Program-made: the position numbers and the translations under genes
In this document: piece by piece, positions 42,100 to 50,282 of the stretch
Numbering within the stretch: position 1 is the stretch's first letter
How the letters are laid out: each line of letters starts with the position of its first letter
Assembly (NCBI RefSeq): GCF_014230465.1
Contig: NZ_JAAXCY010000017.1
Span: forward strand, 54,204 to 118,203
DNA from: Pseudomonas cremoris
GTDB taxonomy: Bacteria > Pseudomonadota > Gammaproteobacteria > Pseudomonadales > Pseudomonadaceae
Length of the DNA: 64,000 nt
Direction: 5' to 3'
Notes under the pieces: model-generated
Databases searched by the model: none
What the model was told of the DNA's origin: nothing
The model's input: only the letters and a program-made list of their open reading frames with translations

Positions 42100-42123
42100 A
42101 CGAGTGATGGCGGGGGTTATTTA
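42100..42123 (-). promoter_or_regulatory. perfect PvdS iron-starvation box for pvdE
   Basis: On the minus strand, TAAAT (42123-42119), exactly 16 bases, then CGT (42102-42100). This is the full recognition pattern for the extracytoplasmic sigma factor PvdS. It lies about 130 bases upstream of the pvdE start, just past the pvdO stop, and should drive pvdE and perhaps fpvA under iron limitation. Confidence 0.8.
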
Positions 42124-42138
42124 GCGACGCTCAGCGCT

Positions 42139-43005
42139 TTAGAGCTCGCGCGCGACCCGGAACCCCAGCCAGTCACCGCGTGTGGTGGCGGGGCGGTCAT
42201 TGCGATTGCCCGAGCGCGAGAAGATCGGCGCTTCGCCCCAGTCGTTGCCACGGATATGCCGGGTTTCGCAGTTTTTGTCCTGCCAGGCACTGCCATCGGT
42301 GGGGGCGCCCACGTAGCTGTCATGCCAGCAGTCGGCAACCCACTCGTAGACGTTGCCATGCATGTCGTAGACCCCAAAGGCGTTGGGCGGGTAGCTGCCG
42401 GCGGGCGACGTGAAGCTGTAGCCATCCTTGGGGCCATAGGTGTTGGCGTGCCGGCTGATACCGTATTCGGTGTCCGGGTCCATGGGAAACGGGAAAGGCC
42501 CGGTGCTGCCCGCACGCGCGGCGTATTCACGTTCGGCTTCGCTGAGCATGCGGTAATGCTGGCCGGTCTTTTTCGACAGCCAGGCCACGTAGTTTTCGAC
42601 GTCCTGGAAGTCCATGCACACAGCAGGCTGCTTCGGTCCCTGGGCATAGGTCGGCTTGCTGGCCTTGCAGGCGCGGCCGGGGCGGGTGTCGCCGTCGGCG
42701 ATCTTGACCCCACTCTGGCGGATATAGGCATCCCATTCACTGGCCTGGACCTGAAAACGGCTGATGGCGAATGGTTTGGCAAAGGTCACGGTATGCAACG
42801 GACCTTCGTCCGGCTGGCGGCCCAGTTCGTCGTCGGGTGTGCCCATGACAAAACTGCCGGCCGGCAACACCACCAATTCGGGGCAGCCATCCTTGCAGTC
42901 CTTGAACACCTTGCCCGGAACAGGCGCGGCGGCGTAGGCGCTACCGGCAGCGAGGCCGGCAAGCATGACGCCCAGGGACAGGCGATAAAATGCGGTTCGA
43001 GACAT
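42139..43005 (-). CDS. pvdO: PvdO, periplasmic FGE-sulfatase-domain protein of pyoverdine maturation
   Basis: PvdO (288 residues) is exported to the periplasm by a signal peptide ending near residue 25 (AGSAYA-A). The rest is a formylglycine-generating-enzyme/sulfatase-modifying-factor fold: ELVVLPAGSFVMGTP, FAISRFQVQASEWDAYI, VDFQD-like CMDFQDVENYVAWLSKKTGQHYRMLSEAE region, DMHGNVYEWVADCWHDS and RGDWLGFRVAREL. Known work assigns PvdO to the last oxidation that turns dihydropyoverdine into the fluorescent chromophore. It is the last gene of a pvdM-pvdN-pvdO unit. Confidence 0.93.
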   Translation of the reverse strand: MSRTAFYRLSLGVMLAGLAAGSAYAAAPVPGKVFKDCKDGCPELVVLPAGSFVMGTPDDELGRQPDEGPLHTVTFAKPFAISRFQVQASEWDAYIRQSGVKIADGDTRPGRACKASKPTYAQGPKQPAVCMDFQDVENYVAWLSKKTGQHYRMLSEAEREYAARAGSTGPFPFPMDPDTEYGISRHANTYGPKDGYSFTSPAGSYPPNAFGVYDMHGNVYEWVADCWHDSYVGAPTDGSAWQDKNCETRHIRGNDWGEAPIFSRSGNRNDRPATTRGDWLGFRVAREL

Positions 43006-43028
43006 GGTCTACAGCCTTTTCGTCAGTG

Positions 43029-44318
43029 TCAGGAAAGGATTCGATATTTCTGGGTGAGCACCGCCACCGCACGGTCAATCTCTTGTTCGGTGTTGAGCAG
43101 GCCGGGTGCCATGCGCACCACTGGGCCGACGTCGCGGTCCACGGCATCCACCACGATGCGGTGTTGATTGAGGTAGGCGGCGACCTCATCGCAGTCCTGG
43201 CCCTTGACCCGGAAGAAGGTGAAGCCCGCCGAGTATTGCGGGCTTTGCGGCGTGACCAGTTCGAGGTTGGCGTGTTTCAGCAGGCGTTGCTTGAGGTAGG
43301 TGTTGAGCTGGTGGATACGCGCCTGCACGTCGGCCTTGCCCAGGCCCAGGTGCAGTTCGAACGCCTTGCCCAGCGCCCAGCGATGCTCGAAGGCGTGGTA
43401 GCCACCCGGCGTCATGATGGTGCCGAAACTCTTGTTTTCAGAGAAGGTCGGAAACGTCGGTATCAGGTCGTTCATTTGCTCCGAGGCGGCGCAGATAATC
43501 CCGGTGCCACGAGGGCCGAACATCCACTTGTGGGTGCCGGCAATAAAGTAGTCGCACTTGAAGTCGGCGAAATTCATGTCTTCGACACCAAAGCCATGCA
43601 CGCCGTCGACCACGTAGAGGATCCGGTCTTTCTCGTCGCGCTGGCGGTTGTGTTCTTGCACCAAGTCGCCGATCTCTCCAACCGGCAGCTTCACGCCGCT
43701 GCCCGACTGCACCCAGGTCATGCCCAGTACCCGTGTGTTGGGGCGGATGTTGCGCGCAATGTTGCCCAGCACTTCATCACTGGACACATGGCGCGGGTCC
43801 TTGAACAGGGTGATCTTGCGCACTTGGGTGCCTTCACGCTTGACCCGGAAATTCAGGGTGTTGCGCGTGGAGTAATGCTCGTGCTCGGTGGTCAGGATCT
43901 CCTGGCCAGCGTTGAGCCGCAGGCCGCCGTAAATCATCACCAGGCCTTCGGTGGTGCTGCCGGTGAGGGCGATCTGCGCGGGTTTGACGTCCAGGTAGCG
44001 AGCCGCCCATTCACGCACGTCGTGCTCGCGCTTCCATTCGATCTGGCTGTCCCAGTCCAGCCATTTGGCCGGGTTGCGGTCCAGCTCGGCACGAAAGCGC
44101 TGGATCGCTTCCTCCACTGGCCGAGGGTGTGAGGTGATCAGAAAGTTGGCGAAGTGCGCATAGTCCGGGTCGAGGGCAAACAGGCTGCGCAGGGCTTGCC
44201 ATTTGTCCGTCGGTGGCGGCGGTGTAGCGGCGGCTGCGGCGGGCGCCCACGGGTGTGCCAGTGGCAGGCTGGCTGCCAGCACGCCCGCGGTTTTCAAAAA
44301 GGTGCGGCGATCAGTCAT
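43029..44318 (-). CDS. pvdN: PvdN, Tat-exported PLP enzyme modifying the pyoverdine side chain
   Basis: PvdN (429 residues) is a PLP-dependent fold-type I enzyme of the class V aminotransferase/NifS-like group. It acts in the periplasm on the glutamate side chain of the chromophore, giving succinamide. The twin-arginine signal DRRTFLKTAGVLAASLPLA shows why ATG 44318 is the start. The TTG at 44342 overlapping the pvdM stop is less likely. GTHKWMFGPRGTGI holds the PLP lysine, with TGSTTEGLVMIYGGL near the phosphate site and VVDGVHGFG. Confidence 0.93.
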   Translation of the reverse strand: MTDRRTFLKTAGVLAASLPLAHPWAPAAAAATPPPPTDKWQALRSLFALDPDYAHFANFLITSHPRPVEEAIQRFRAELDRNPAKWLDWDSQIEWKREHDVREWAARYLDVKPAQIALTGSTTEGLVMIYGGLRLNAGQEILTTEHEHYSTRNTLNFRVKREGTQVRKITLFKDPRHVSSDEVLGNIARNIRPNTRVLGMTWVQSGSGVKLPVGEIGDLVQEHNRQRDEKDRILYVVDGVHGFGVEDMNFADFKCDYFIAGTHKWMFGPRGTGIICAASEQMNDLIPTFPTFSENKSFGTIMTPGGYHAFEHRWALGKAFELHLGLGKADVQARIHQLNTYLKQRLLKHANLELVTPQSPQYSAGFTFFRVKGQDCDEVAAYLNQHRIVVDAVDRDVGPVVRMAPGLLNTEQEIDRAVAVLTQKYRILS

Positions 44319-44338
44319 GACGAGGCTTCGCTGTTGAT

Positions 44339-45691
44339 TCAAGGCGTGGTGAGGGCGACAGGTTGGGCGGCTTTCTGCACCTCATCCCAGACCCGGAGGA
44401 AGTTGGCGCCCCACAACTTGGCAATGTCCGCTTCGGAATAGCCACGGGTGATCAGTTCGGCGGTCACGTTGCGGATTTCGCTGACATCCTTGAAACCTTT
44501 CAGGCCGCCGCCGTCGTTGAAGTCCGAGGCGATGCCGACATGGTCGATGCCGATTTTCTTCACGGCATAGTCGATGGCGTCCCCCAGGTCCTTGACGCTG
44601 GCCAAGGGTTCCTCCTCAAGAATGTCGTAGAGCGCGCTGGCGTACTGGCCAAACTTCTGCTCGGGCCATGCGGCGATGATCGGGTCGCCGGGCATCAGTG
44701 CCACGTGCAAGTTGGGCAGGGGCTGCAAGTCGAACTTGGCGCGCAGACGGTTGAGCTTGTTTTGGGTGGTCTGGCTCAGGGGCTTCAGATACGCGGGAAA
44801 CGCCACGATCTGTACCACGCCGCCACTGTTCTTGATCAGCTGCATTTCCTTGTCGCTGAGGTTGCGCGGAATATCCACCAGCGCGCGGGGCACGGAGTTC
44901 GAGGCGACGATGGGGGTGCGGCTGAGTTGTGCGACCTGTTCCAGTGCCTTGGTCGACATCTGCGACACATCGATGATCACGCCCAGGTCGTTGAGCCGGT
45001 GCACCGCGCGTTTGCCCAGGTCTGACAGGCCGTTGAAGGCGTCCGGGGTGTCATTGAAAAATGGCAGCGGTCGCGACGAGTCGGCCCACGGGTTGTTGCC
45101 CACGTAGCTGAAGCCGAACATGCGCATGCCGCGCGCGGTCCACAGGTCCAGTTGAGTGATGTCTTCGCCCAGTGGGTAGGCATTGAGCATGCTGATGAAC
45201 ACTGCGAACTTGCCTTCGCCGTGCAGGCGGCGGAAGTCCTGCGGGGTGTAGGCGATGCCTACCTGGTTGGGGAAGTCGCGGACCATGCTGGTGATTGCCT
45301 TGAAGCGCACTTCCTGCTGTTGGCGGGATTGGTCGACAAACGCTGGCGTGGGTTTATGCGGGGCGTTGGGGCCGTTCCACATTTCCGGCCAGCCGAAGAT
45401 CGTCAGTGCTGCGCCCGACAGTCGCCCGCGTTGGGCCTTGACCAGGTCGAACTTGTCCAGGCCATCCTTATCGGCCTCATCGCCTTCGCCGCCGAAGCGC
45501 AAGGGCAGGGTGATATGGCTGTCAAAGGAGATGATCCGGTCCTGCATCTCGCTGGCTTCTTTCATGACCTTGTGTGAGTAGCCAGCGTTATCGAACAGGT
45601 ACTTCCAGCCCAGGAAACCGCCGCCAGCGGCAATGGCCAGCGCCAGGGGCAGGCCGATCAGAAGGGTTTTTTTCGAGCGCTTTTTGGTCAT
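44339..45691 (-). CDS. pvdM: PvdM, dipeptidase-like protein of pyoverdine maturation
   Basis: PvdM (450 residues from ATG 45691) belongs to the renal-dipeptidase (M19) family and is needed for periplasmic oxidation of ferribactin. A basic start (TKKRSKK) and one hydrophobic segment, residues about 9-28, anchor or export it. Family features include FDSHITLPLRFGGEG (usually H-x-D metal ligands; here D-S-H), VIIDVSQMSTKALEQVAQLS, PIVASNSVPRALVDIPRNLSD and HVGIASDFNDGG. A second ATG two codons earlier (45697) is possible. It is the first gene of the minus-strand unit driven from the divergent iron-starvation box pair. Confidence 0.92.
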   Translation of the reverse strand: MTKKRSKKTLLIGLPLALAIAAGGGFLGWKYLFDNAGYSHKVMKEASEMQDRIISFDSHITLPLRFGGEGDEADKDGLDKFDLVKAQRGRLSGAALTIFGWPEMWNGPNAPHKPTPAFVDQSRQQQEVRFKAITSMVRDFPNQVGIAYTPQDFRRLHGEGKFAVFISMLNAYPLGEDITQLDLWTARGMRMFGFSYVGNNPWADSSRPLPFFNDTPDAFNGLSDLGKRAVHRLNDLGVIIDVSQMSTKALEQVAQLSRTPIVASNSVPRALVDIPRNLSDKEMQLIKNSGGVVQIVAFPAYLKPLSQTTQNKLNRLRAKFDLQPLPNLHVALMPGDPIIAAWPEQKFGQYASALYDILEEEPLASVKDLGDAIDYAVKKIGIDHVGIASDFNDGGGLKGFKDVSEIRNVTAELITRGYSEADIAKLWGANFLRVWDEVQKAAQPVALTTP

Positions 45692-45754
45692 TGCCATCTC
45701 AGTGTCGATTTCCAGGGTCAAGGTACAGGCGAGGCCTTTGCTATCTGGGAGGAA

Positions 45755-45778
45755 CGAGTGGCGAGGCGGGAAATTTAG
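45755..45778 (-). promoter_or_regulatory. perfect PvdS iron-starvation box for pvdM-pvdN-pvdO
   Basis: On the minus strand, TAAAT (45778-45774), 16 bases, then CGT (45757-45755), about 65 bases upstream of the pvdM start. Its TAAAT end is the left arm of a palindrome shared with the pvdP box. Confidence 0.85.
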
Positions 45779-45784
45779 CCGCCT

Positions 45785-45808
45785 AAATTTCCCGTGACAG
45801 TGCTCGTT
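45785..45808 (+). promoter_or_regulatory. perfect PvdS iron-starvation box for pvdP
   Basis: TAAAT (45785-45789), 16 bases, then CGT (45806-45808), about 45 bases before the pvdP start. Only six bases separate it from the opposing pvdM box. Together they form a palindrome with 12-base arms, CGGGAAATTTAG (45768-45779) and CTAAATTTCCCG (45784-45795). Confidence 0.85.
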
Positions 45809-45852
45809 CTAGCTTGGATAAAGCCTGCTCCAGGGCTGACACAGGTAGGGCA

Positions 45853-47451
45853 ATGACGATTTCTCGACGAGGTTTCATCGCGGGCCTGGCACTCACCGGT
45901 GCTGCGGTGCCGGCGGCCTATTACGCCCACCGCCAATTGACGCAGCCGGACGAGCCCATTACGCCCGGTGAAGCGTCGGTACAGCTGGCGGACAAGGCCG
46001 GCCAGCAGTTGGCCAACGCCTTGCGCGGCGTATGGACTATTCGCTTTGAAGGCCGCGATGCAGGGCTCGACGGCGTGCCTGCCGAAGGCCTGGAAATGCT
46101 GCTCGACATCGCTGCCCGTGGGCGCGGAGTGCGGGGCTATCTCGACAGTGCGGCTGCTTTGCGCAGCGACGCAGCCCCTCGTTATGAAGTGCTGGGCGAC
46201 CTGGCGGACGTCAAGCAGGGCCATCTCAGCTGGCGTCTGGTGGACAGTCGCAACGGCACTGTCTGCTATGAGTGTGTGGTTGTGCTGGACGAAGTGTGGG
46301 CAGCGTTTGGCAATGCCGGCATCGTTTCCCTCAGCGGGCGCGTGCTACGGCTCGACCGGCCGCTGGCCTTGCCGGAAATCGAAAACCGTTTCGTCGCGAT
46401 CAAGCAGAGGTTCCCTGAAGCCCGCGAACGTGCGCTGCTCAACCCGGCGCTGGAAGCGTGGCTGATTTCGCCGGAACATCGCTTGTTCCATCAGCTCTGG
46501 CATGCCTCGCGTGACCGCTGGCACAAACTGCCCGACGACAAGCGCGACGCCCTGCGCGGCATTGGCTGGCAGCCCGGCCCACGCGACAACGAGCGTGACG
46601 CTCGCGGGCCGCGCAAGGACCGCAATGGCTCGGGCGTCGACTTCTTCTTCATGCACCGGCACATGCTCGGCACCGCGCGTGGCCTGCAGGATTTACCGTC
46701 CTGGTCGCGCTTTCCCTTGCCGCAACCCGAACTGGTGCGTGACCGCCAGGGATTCATCCGCTATTTCGATAACCACGATGGGTTTGCAGTGCCCCCGACC
46801 TGGGTCTCCAGTGGCGATGACACCTTTACCCAGTGGGTCAGCGATATCAAAAGTGCCGAGACCTACAACAGCAACTTTCAGGTATGGGAGTCGCAATACC
46901 GCGACCCGGCCTACCTGTCGCGCCTGACCCTGGGCCAGTTTGGTTCCGAAATAGAACTGGGCCTGCATGACTGGTTGCACATGCGCTGGGCTTCGGTGCC
47001 CCGCGACCCGGCCAATGGCGCGCCAGCCCCCTTGGCGCGAGACCCGGCCGACTTCGCCGGACGCTGGTTCGGGCCGGAAAACGACTTCTTGGGCGACCCG
47101 TTTTCGTCACACGTGAACCCGGTGTTCTGGCACTTTCATGGCTGGATCGACGACCGTATTGAAGACTGGTTCCGTGCCCATGAGCGCTTAAATCCGGGGC
47201 AGGTCAGCCGCCTGGAAGTCAACGGCGTGCCCTGGTTTGCCCCGGGACGCTGGGTGGAAGTGGACGACCCGTGGCTGGGCCCGGACACCCATGGCTGCAG
47301 CACCACACCGGGATTGCAGATCGGCAAGTCCATGGAAATGGACCCCGAGACCATGAAGCTGGCGTTGCGCATCACCTTCAGCGCCGATGAAGACGTGCTC
47401 AAAGGCCTGTTCAAACGCGTGCCAAGACGCCCCTGGTACGCCCGCGTGTAG
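45853..47451 (+). CDS. pvdP: PvdP, periplasmic copper tyrosinase that forms the pyoverdine chromophore
   Basis: PvdP (532 residues) is a Tat-exported type-3 copper tyrosinase that oxidises ferribactin to close the chromophore ring. The twin-arginine signal SRRGFIAGLALTGAA fixes the start at ATG 45853, with AGGTAGGG just upstream. An in-frame codon at 45814 would bury that signal. Copper-ligand histidine clusters are visible: HQLWHASRDRW in the middle, and the later HDWLHMRW and HVNPVFWHFHGWID. Its TAG stop is formed by the first bases of the adjacent inverted repeat. Confidence 0.94.
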   Translation: MTISRRGFIAGLALTGAAVPAAYYAHRQLTQPDEPITPGEASVQLADKAGQQLANALRGVWTIRFEGRDAGLDGVPAEGLEMLLDIAARGRGVRGYLDSAAALRSDAAPRYEVLGDLADVKQGHLSWRLVDSRNGTVCYECVVVLDEVWAAFGNAGIVSLSGRVLRLDRPLALPEIENRFVAIKQRFPEARERALLNPALEAWLISPEHRLFHQLWHASRDRWHKLPDDKRDALRGIGWQPGPRDNERDARGPRKDRNGSGVDFFFMHRHMLGTARGLQDLPSWSRFPLPQPELVRDRQGFIRYFDNHDGFAVPPTWVSSGDDTFTQWVSDIKSAETYNSNFQVWESQYRDPAYLSRLTLGQFGSEIELGLHDWLHMRWASVPRDPANGAPAPLARDPADFAGRWFGPENDFLGDPFSSHVNPVFWHFHGWIDDRIEDWFRAHERLNPGQVSRLEVNGVPWFAPGRWVEVDDPWLGPDTHGCSTTPGLQIGKSMEMDPETMKLALRITFSADEDVLKGLFKRVPRRPWYARV

Positions 47452-47580
47452 TGAGCGGGCTTGCCCCGCGCTGGGTGGCGAAGCCGCCCTAATAAGGACG
47501 CCTAGGTGTTTCAGAGAGACCGAGGTGACTGGTTTTAGGGCGGCTTCGCCCCCCAGCGCGGGGCAAGCCCGCTCACTACA
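47447..47580. repeat. long inverted repeat (REP/MITE-like), copy 1
   Basis: Perfect arms of about 29 bases start TGTAGTGAGCGGGCTTGCCC at the left end and appear reverse-complemented at the right end. Inner imperfect arms (GGCGAAGCCGCCCT and its partner) surround an unpaired middle. It sits between two convergent genes, and its tips supply both stop codons. A second copy lies at 61616-61755. The layout resembles the REP doublets and MITEs common in P. fluorescens. It may also act as a transcript end. Confidence 0.85.
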
Positions 47581-48259
47581 GGACCGTGATGGCTTCAGGG
47601 GCGTACATCCAGCGTAGCAATGAGTGTCGCCCGCTGATCCCCAGTTTGATCGACGCGCGTTTCAGGTAGCTTTCGATGGTGTTGACCTTCAACGCCAAGT
47701 GTTCTGCCAGCTCCGGGGCGGTCCGCCCGGCGAGCAGGCCGACGCACACTTCCAGCTCCCGGTTGGACAGGGTCAACCCCGACTGCACCAAACGCTCCTC
47801 GATGCGCCTGCGCAGGGTGTCGAGGCCCTGGTTTTGCGGGGTTGGCGCGTCGCCATCCTGGCGGCACGGCTGGATCGCGGCGATGTGTTTTTCGACCAGG
47901 GGCAGCAACAGGGTGGAGAAGTCCTGCAGCATGCTGCGCTCCTGGGGCGAGAAGCTGTCAGACGGGGTTGAACGGTACACCGACAACACGTAGTGCGAAT
48001 CGTCCTTGTGCCGGGTGAGGTGCAGTTGTGCGGCGGGTTGTTCGGCGCCCAGGGCTGCCACCGAATCGGTGTAGACCGGGCTGATCTTGCGGCGGGTTTG
48101 CCCGTCGGCGCTGATTTGAAGTTGGGTGATATGCGTGGCGTCCACTGCCAGTTGGGTGAGAATGAGGTCATGCAGCATGCGTGGGAAATGGCGACTGCCG
48201 GTGCTGGCGATGACCTTGCCTATCTGTGGGAACAGGTGTGAGTTCATCAGTTCGTCCAT
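47576..48259 (-). CDS. LuxR-family transcriptional regulator
   Basis: This protein has a C-terminal LuxR-type helix-turn-helix: LTLSNRELEVCVGLLAGRTAPELA followed by VNTIESYLKRASIKLGI. The first ~150 residues carry no recognised autoinducer or receiver domain. I use ATG 48259 (227 residues). A GTG at 48307 would add 16 residues, and neither start has a strong ribosome site. The gene is convergent with pvdP, and its TAG stop is made by the right tip of the inverted repeat. Whether it controls pyoverdine genes or the lyase gene behind it is unknown. Confidence 0.82.
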   Translation of the reverse strand: MDELMNSHLFPQIGKVIASTGSRHFPRMLHDLILTQLAVDATHITQLQISADGQTRRKISPVYTDSVAALGAEQPAAQLHLTRHKDDSHYVLSVYRSTPSDSFSPQERSMLQDFSTLLLPLVEKHIAAIQPCRQDGDAPTPQNQGLDTLRRRIEERLVQSGLTLSNRELEVCVGLLAGRTAPELAEHLALKVNTIESYLKRASIKLGISGRHSLLRWMYAPEAITVL

Positions 48260-48443
48260 GAGTTTCAAGTGCGGGTATTGGTCCGTAGAGCGGCGGGTTT
48301 TCAGCACCCGCCAGGACTCATCCTAGTACAGTGTCGCAGAGGCATGGGGATCCAATCTGGAAACATCCGGATTAAAAATGCGAAACGGTGATCAGACGAA
48401 TCCGACCACCATTTGTAGGAAAGGATAACGTGGAACGGACCGC

Positions 48444-49688
48444 CTACTTCAGCGCATGGGCGGCCATCTCCGCGGCTCGCGGCAGGGCGCGGGTGCATTT
48501 GGCCAGGGCTTGTTGCACGTCCGCCAGCAGGTCGGCGACGTCCTCCAGCCCCACCGACAAACGCACCAACCCTTCGCTGATGCCATGCGCTGCGCGCTCC
48601 TCTGGCGTGTAGGTGGAGTGGGTCATGCTGGCCGGGTGTTGGGCCAGTGACTCGGCATCCCCCAGGCTGACTGCGCGGGTAAACAGCTTGAGTGCATTCA
48701 TGAAGCGCCGGCCCGTATCGATGCCGCCCTTGAGTTCGAAGGCGATCATGCCGCCGGCCATTTTCATCTGCCGCGTTGCCAGCTCGTACTGTGGGAAAGA
48801 ACGCAGCCCAGGGTAGGTCACCCACTGCACCGCCGGGTGCGCCTGCAACGCTTCGGCCACCGCCTGGGCGTTGCTGCAATGGCGGTCCATGCGCAAGGCC
48901 AGGGTCTTGAGCCCACGCATCAGCAGTGATGCGTCCTGGGGTGACATCACTGCGCCGGTCAGGTCCTTGAGGCCTTGCAGGCGAATACGTTGGGCCAATG
49001 CCTGGTTGCTCACGGCAATACCGGCGGTGATGTCGCCGTGTCCACTCAGGTATTTGGTGGCGGAGTGCACCACCACATCGGCGCCCAGTTCGAGGGGGCG
49101 TTGCAGGTAAGGCGTGCAGTAGGTGTTGTCCACCACCACGGTGACGTTGGGTTGCTGATGGGCGAGGGCGGCCACGGCGGCGATATCCACCAACCGCAAG
49201 GTGGGATTGGCCGGGGTTTCGCAGTAGATCATCCGCGTGGCGGGGGAAAGCGCTTCCTTAAGTGCGTTGAGGTCGGTGAGGTCGACATGCCGCACCTTGA
49301 TGCCGAATTCGCCGATGCCGTGGTGCAGCAAGGCGAAGGTGCAGCCGTAGAGTGTCTGGCTGACGATGACTTCATCACCGGGACGCAGTAGGGTCCAGAA
49401 CGTTGCGGCAATCGCGCCCATGCCCGAACTGAACGCCACTGCCGCTTCGCCGTTTTCCAGGGTGGCCATGCGTGACTCCAGCAGTGCCAGGGTCGGGTTG
49501 GAGATCCGCGTATAGAAGTGGCCGTTGGCTTCGCCGGCAAAACACGCGGCGCCATATTCGACGGTGGGAAAGGCAAAGGTCGCCGACAGATAAATCGGCG
49601 GTACGAGTGCGCCGTGGTGGTCCTTGGGGTCGTAGCCGTGGTGGATGGCGCGGGTGGAAAAGCCGAATGCATTGTGTTTATTGTTCAT
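48444..49688 (-). CDS. megL: methionine gamma-lyase
   Basis: This 414-residue PLP enzyme of the Cys/Met-metabolism family should split L-methionine into methanethiol, 2-oxobutyrate and ammonia. It aligns throughout with P. putida methionine gamma-lyase (MdeA/MegL). The lyase-specific cysteine lies in TLYGCTF, the PLP lysine in HSATKYLSGHGD, and the tyrosine/arginine pair in FYTRISNPT. ALKLFTRAVSLGDAESLAQHP and ISEGLVRLSVGLED are near-identical to that enzyme as I recall it. The start has AAGGAG ten bases upstream. It is divergent from an Lrp-type regulator, as mdeA and mdeR are paired in P. putida. Confidence 0.92.
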   Translation of the reverse strand: MNNKHNAFGFSTRAIHHGYDPKDHHGALVPPIYLSATFAFPTVEYGAACFAGEANGHFYTRISNPTLALLESRMATLENGEAAVAFSSGMGAIAATFWTLLRPGDEVIVSQTLYGCTFALLHHGIGEFGIKVRHVDLTDLNALKEALSPATRMIYCETPANPTLRLVDIAAVAALAHQQPNVTVVVDNTYCTPYLQRPLELGADVVVHSATKYLSGHGDITAGIAVSNQALAQRIRLQGLKDLTGAVMSPQDASLLMRGLKTLALRMDRHCSNAQAVAEALQAHPAVQWVTYPGLRSFPQYELATRQMKMAGGMIAFELKGGIDTGRRFMNALKLFTRAVSLGDAESLAQHPASMTHSTYTPEERAAHGISEGLVRLSVGLEDVADLLADVQQALAKCTRALPRAAEMAAHALK

Positions 49689-49811
49689 GTCGGACGCTCC
49701 TTATTTCCTACAATGCTATGCTCATAACCAAAGTTAAACATTGCAAGATTTGCTGCTAAATCCCGCGTTCTGGGATGAAAACCTCATAAAAACAATGAAC
49801 AGAGGCAAGAT

Positions 49812-50282
49812 ATGCCCGTGAGTCTGGACCGCACCGACAAAGCTCTTTTAAACGCATTGCAAGCCAATGCGCGCCTGACCGTCGCCGAGTTGGCCGACCG
49901 CGTCGCGTTGACAACCTCGCCGTGTTGGCGGCGCGTGAGGAACCTGGAGGAAAGCGGGGTGATCAGCGGTTACCAGGCCATCCTTTCGCCCAAGGCCCTG
50001 GGGTACGGGGTGACCGCGTTTGTCAGCATCATGATGGAGAGCCACACCCAGGAAATCGCCCGGGCGTTCGAGCAACGGCTGTTGGATATTCCGGAAATTG
50101 TGGCGTGCCATAACGTGTCGGGGCGTTATGACTTTTTGCTGGAGGTGGTCGCCAAGGACCTGGAGTCGTTCGGTGAATTCGCCAGGGAGGTCTTGCAGAC
50201 CCTGCCCTGTGTCAAAGAGATCTATTCGAGTTTTTCCTACAAGTCGGTGCGGCCGTTGCGGGTGATTCCATTGCCGGGTTGA
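49812..50282 (+). CDS. mdeR: Lrp/AsnC-family regulator, likely of methionine gamma-lyase (MdeR-like)
   Basis: This 156-residue protein has an N-terminal AsnC helix-turn-helix (DKALLNALQANARLTVAELADRV, then SPCWRRVRNLEESGVISGY) and a C-terminal RAM ligand-binding domain (AFVSIMMESH, VSGRYDFLLEVVAKDLESF). It diverges from megL with a 123-base AT-rich gap. In P. putida the similar MdeR activates the lyase gene when methionine is present. The same role here is an inference from arrangement. Its stop abuts the stop of the sensor kinase gene. Confidence 0.88.
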   Translation: MPVSLDRTDKALLNALQANARLTVAELADRVALTTSPCWRRVRNLEESGVISGYQAILSPKALGYGVTAFVSIMMESHTQEIARAFEQRLLDIPEIVACHNVSGRYDFLLEVVAKDLESFGEFAREVLQTLPCVKEIYSSFSYKSVRPLRVIPLPG

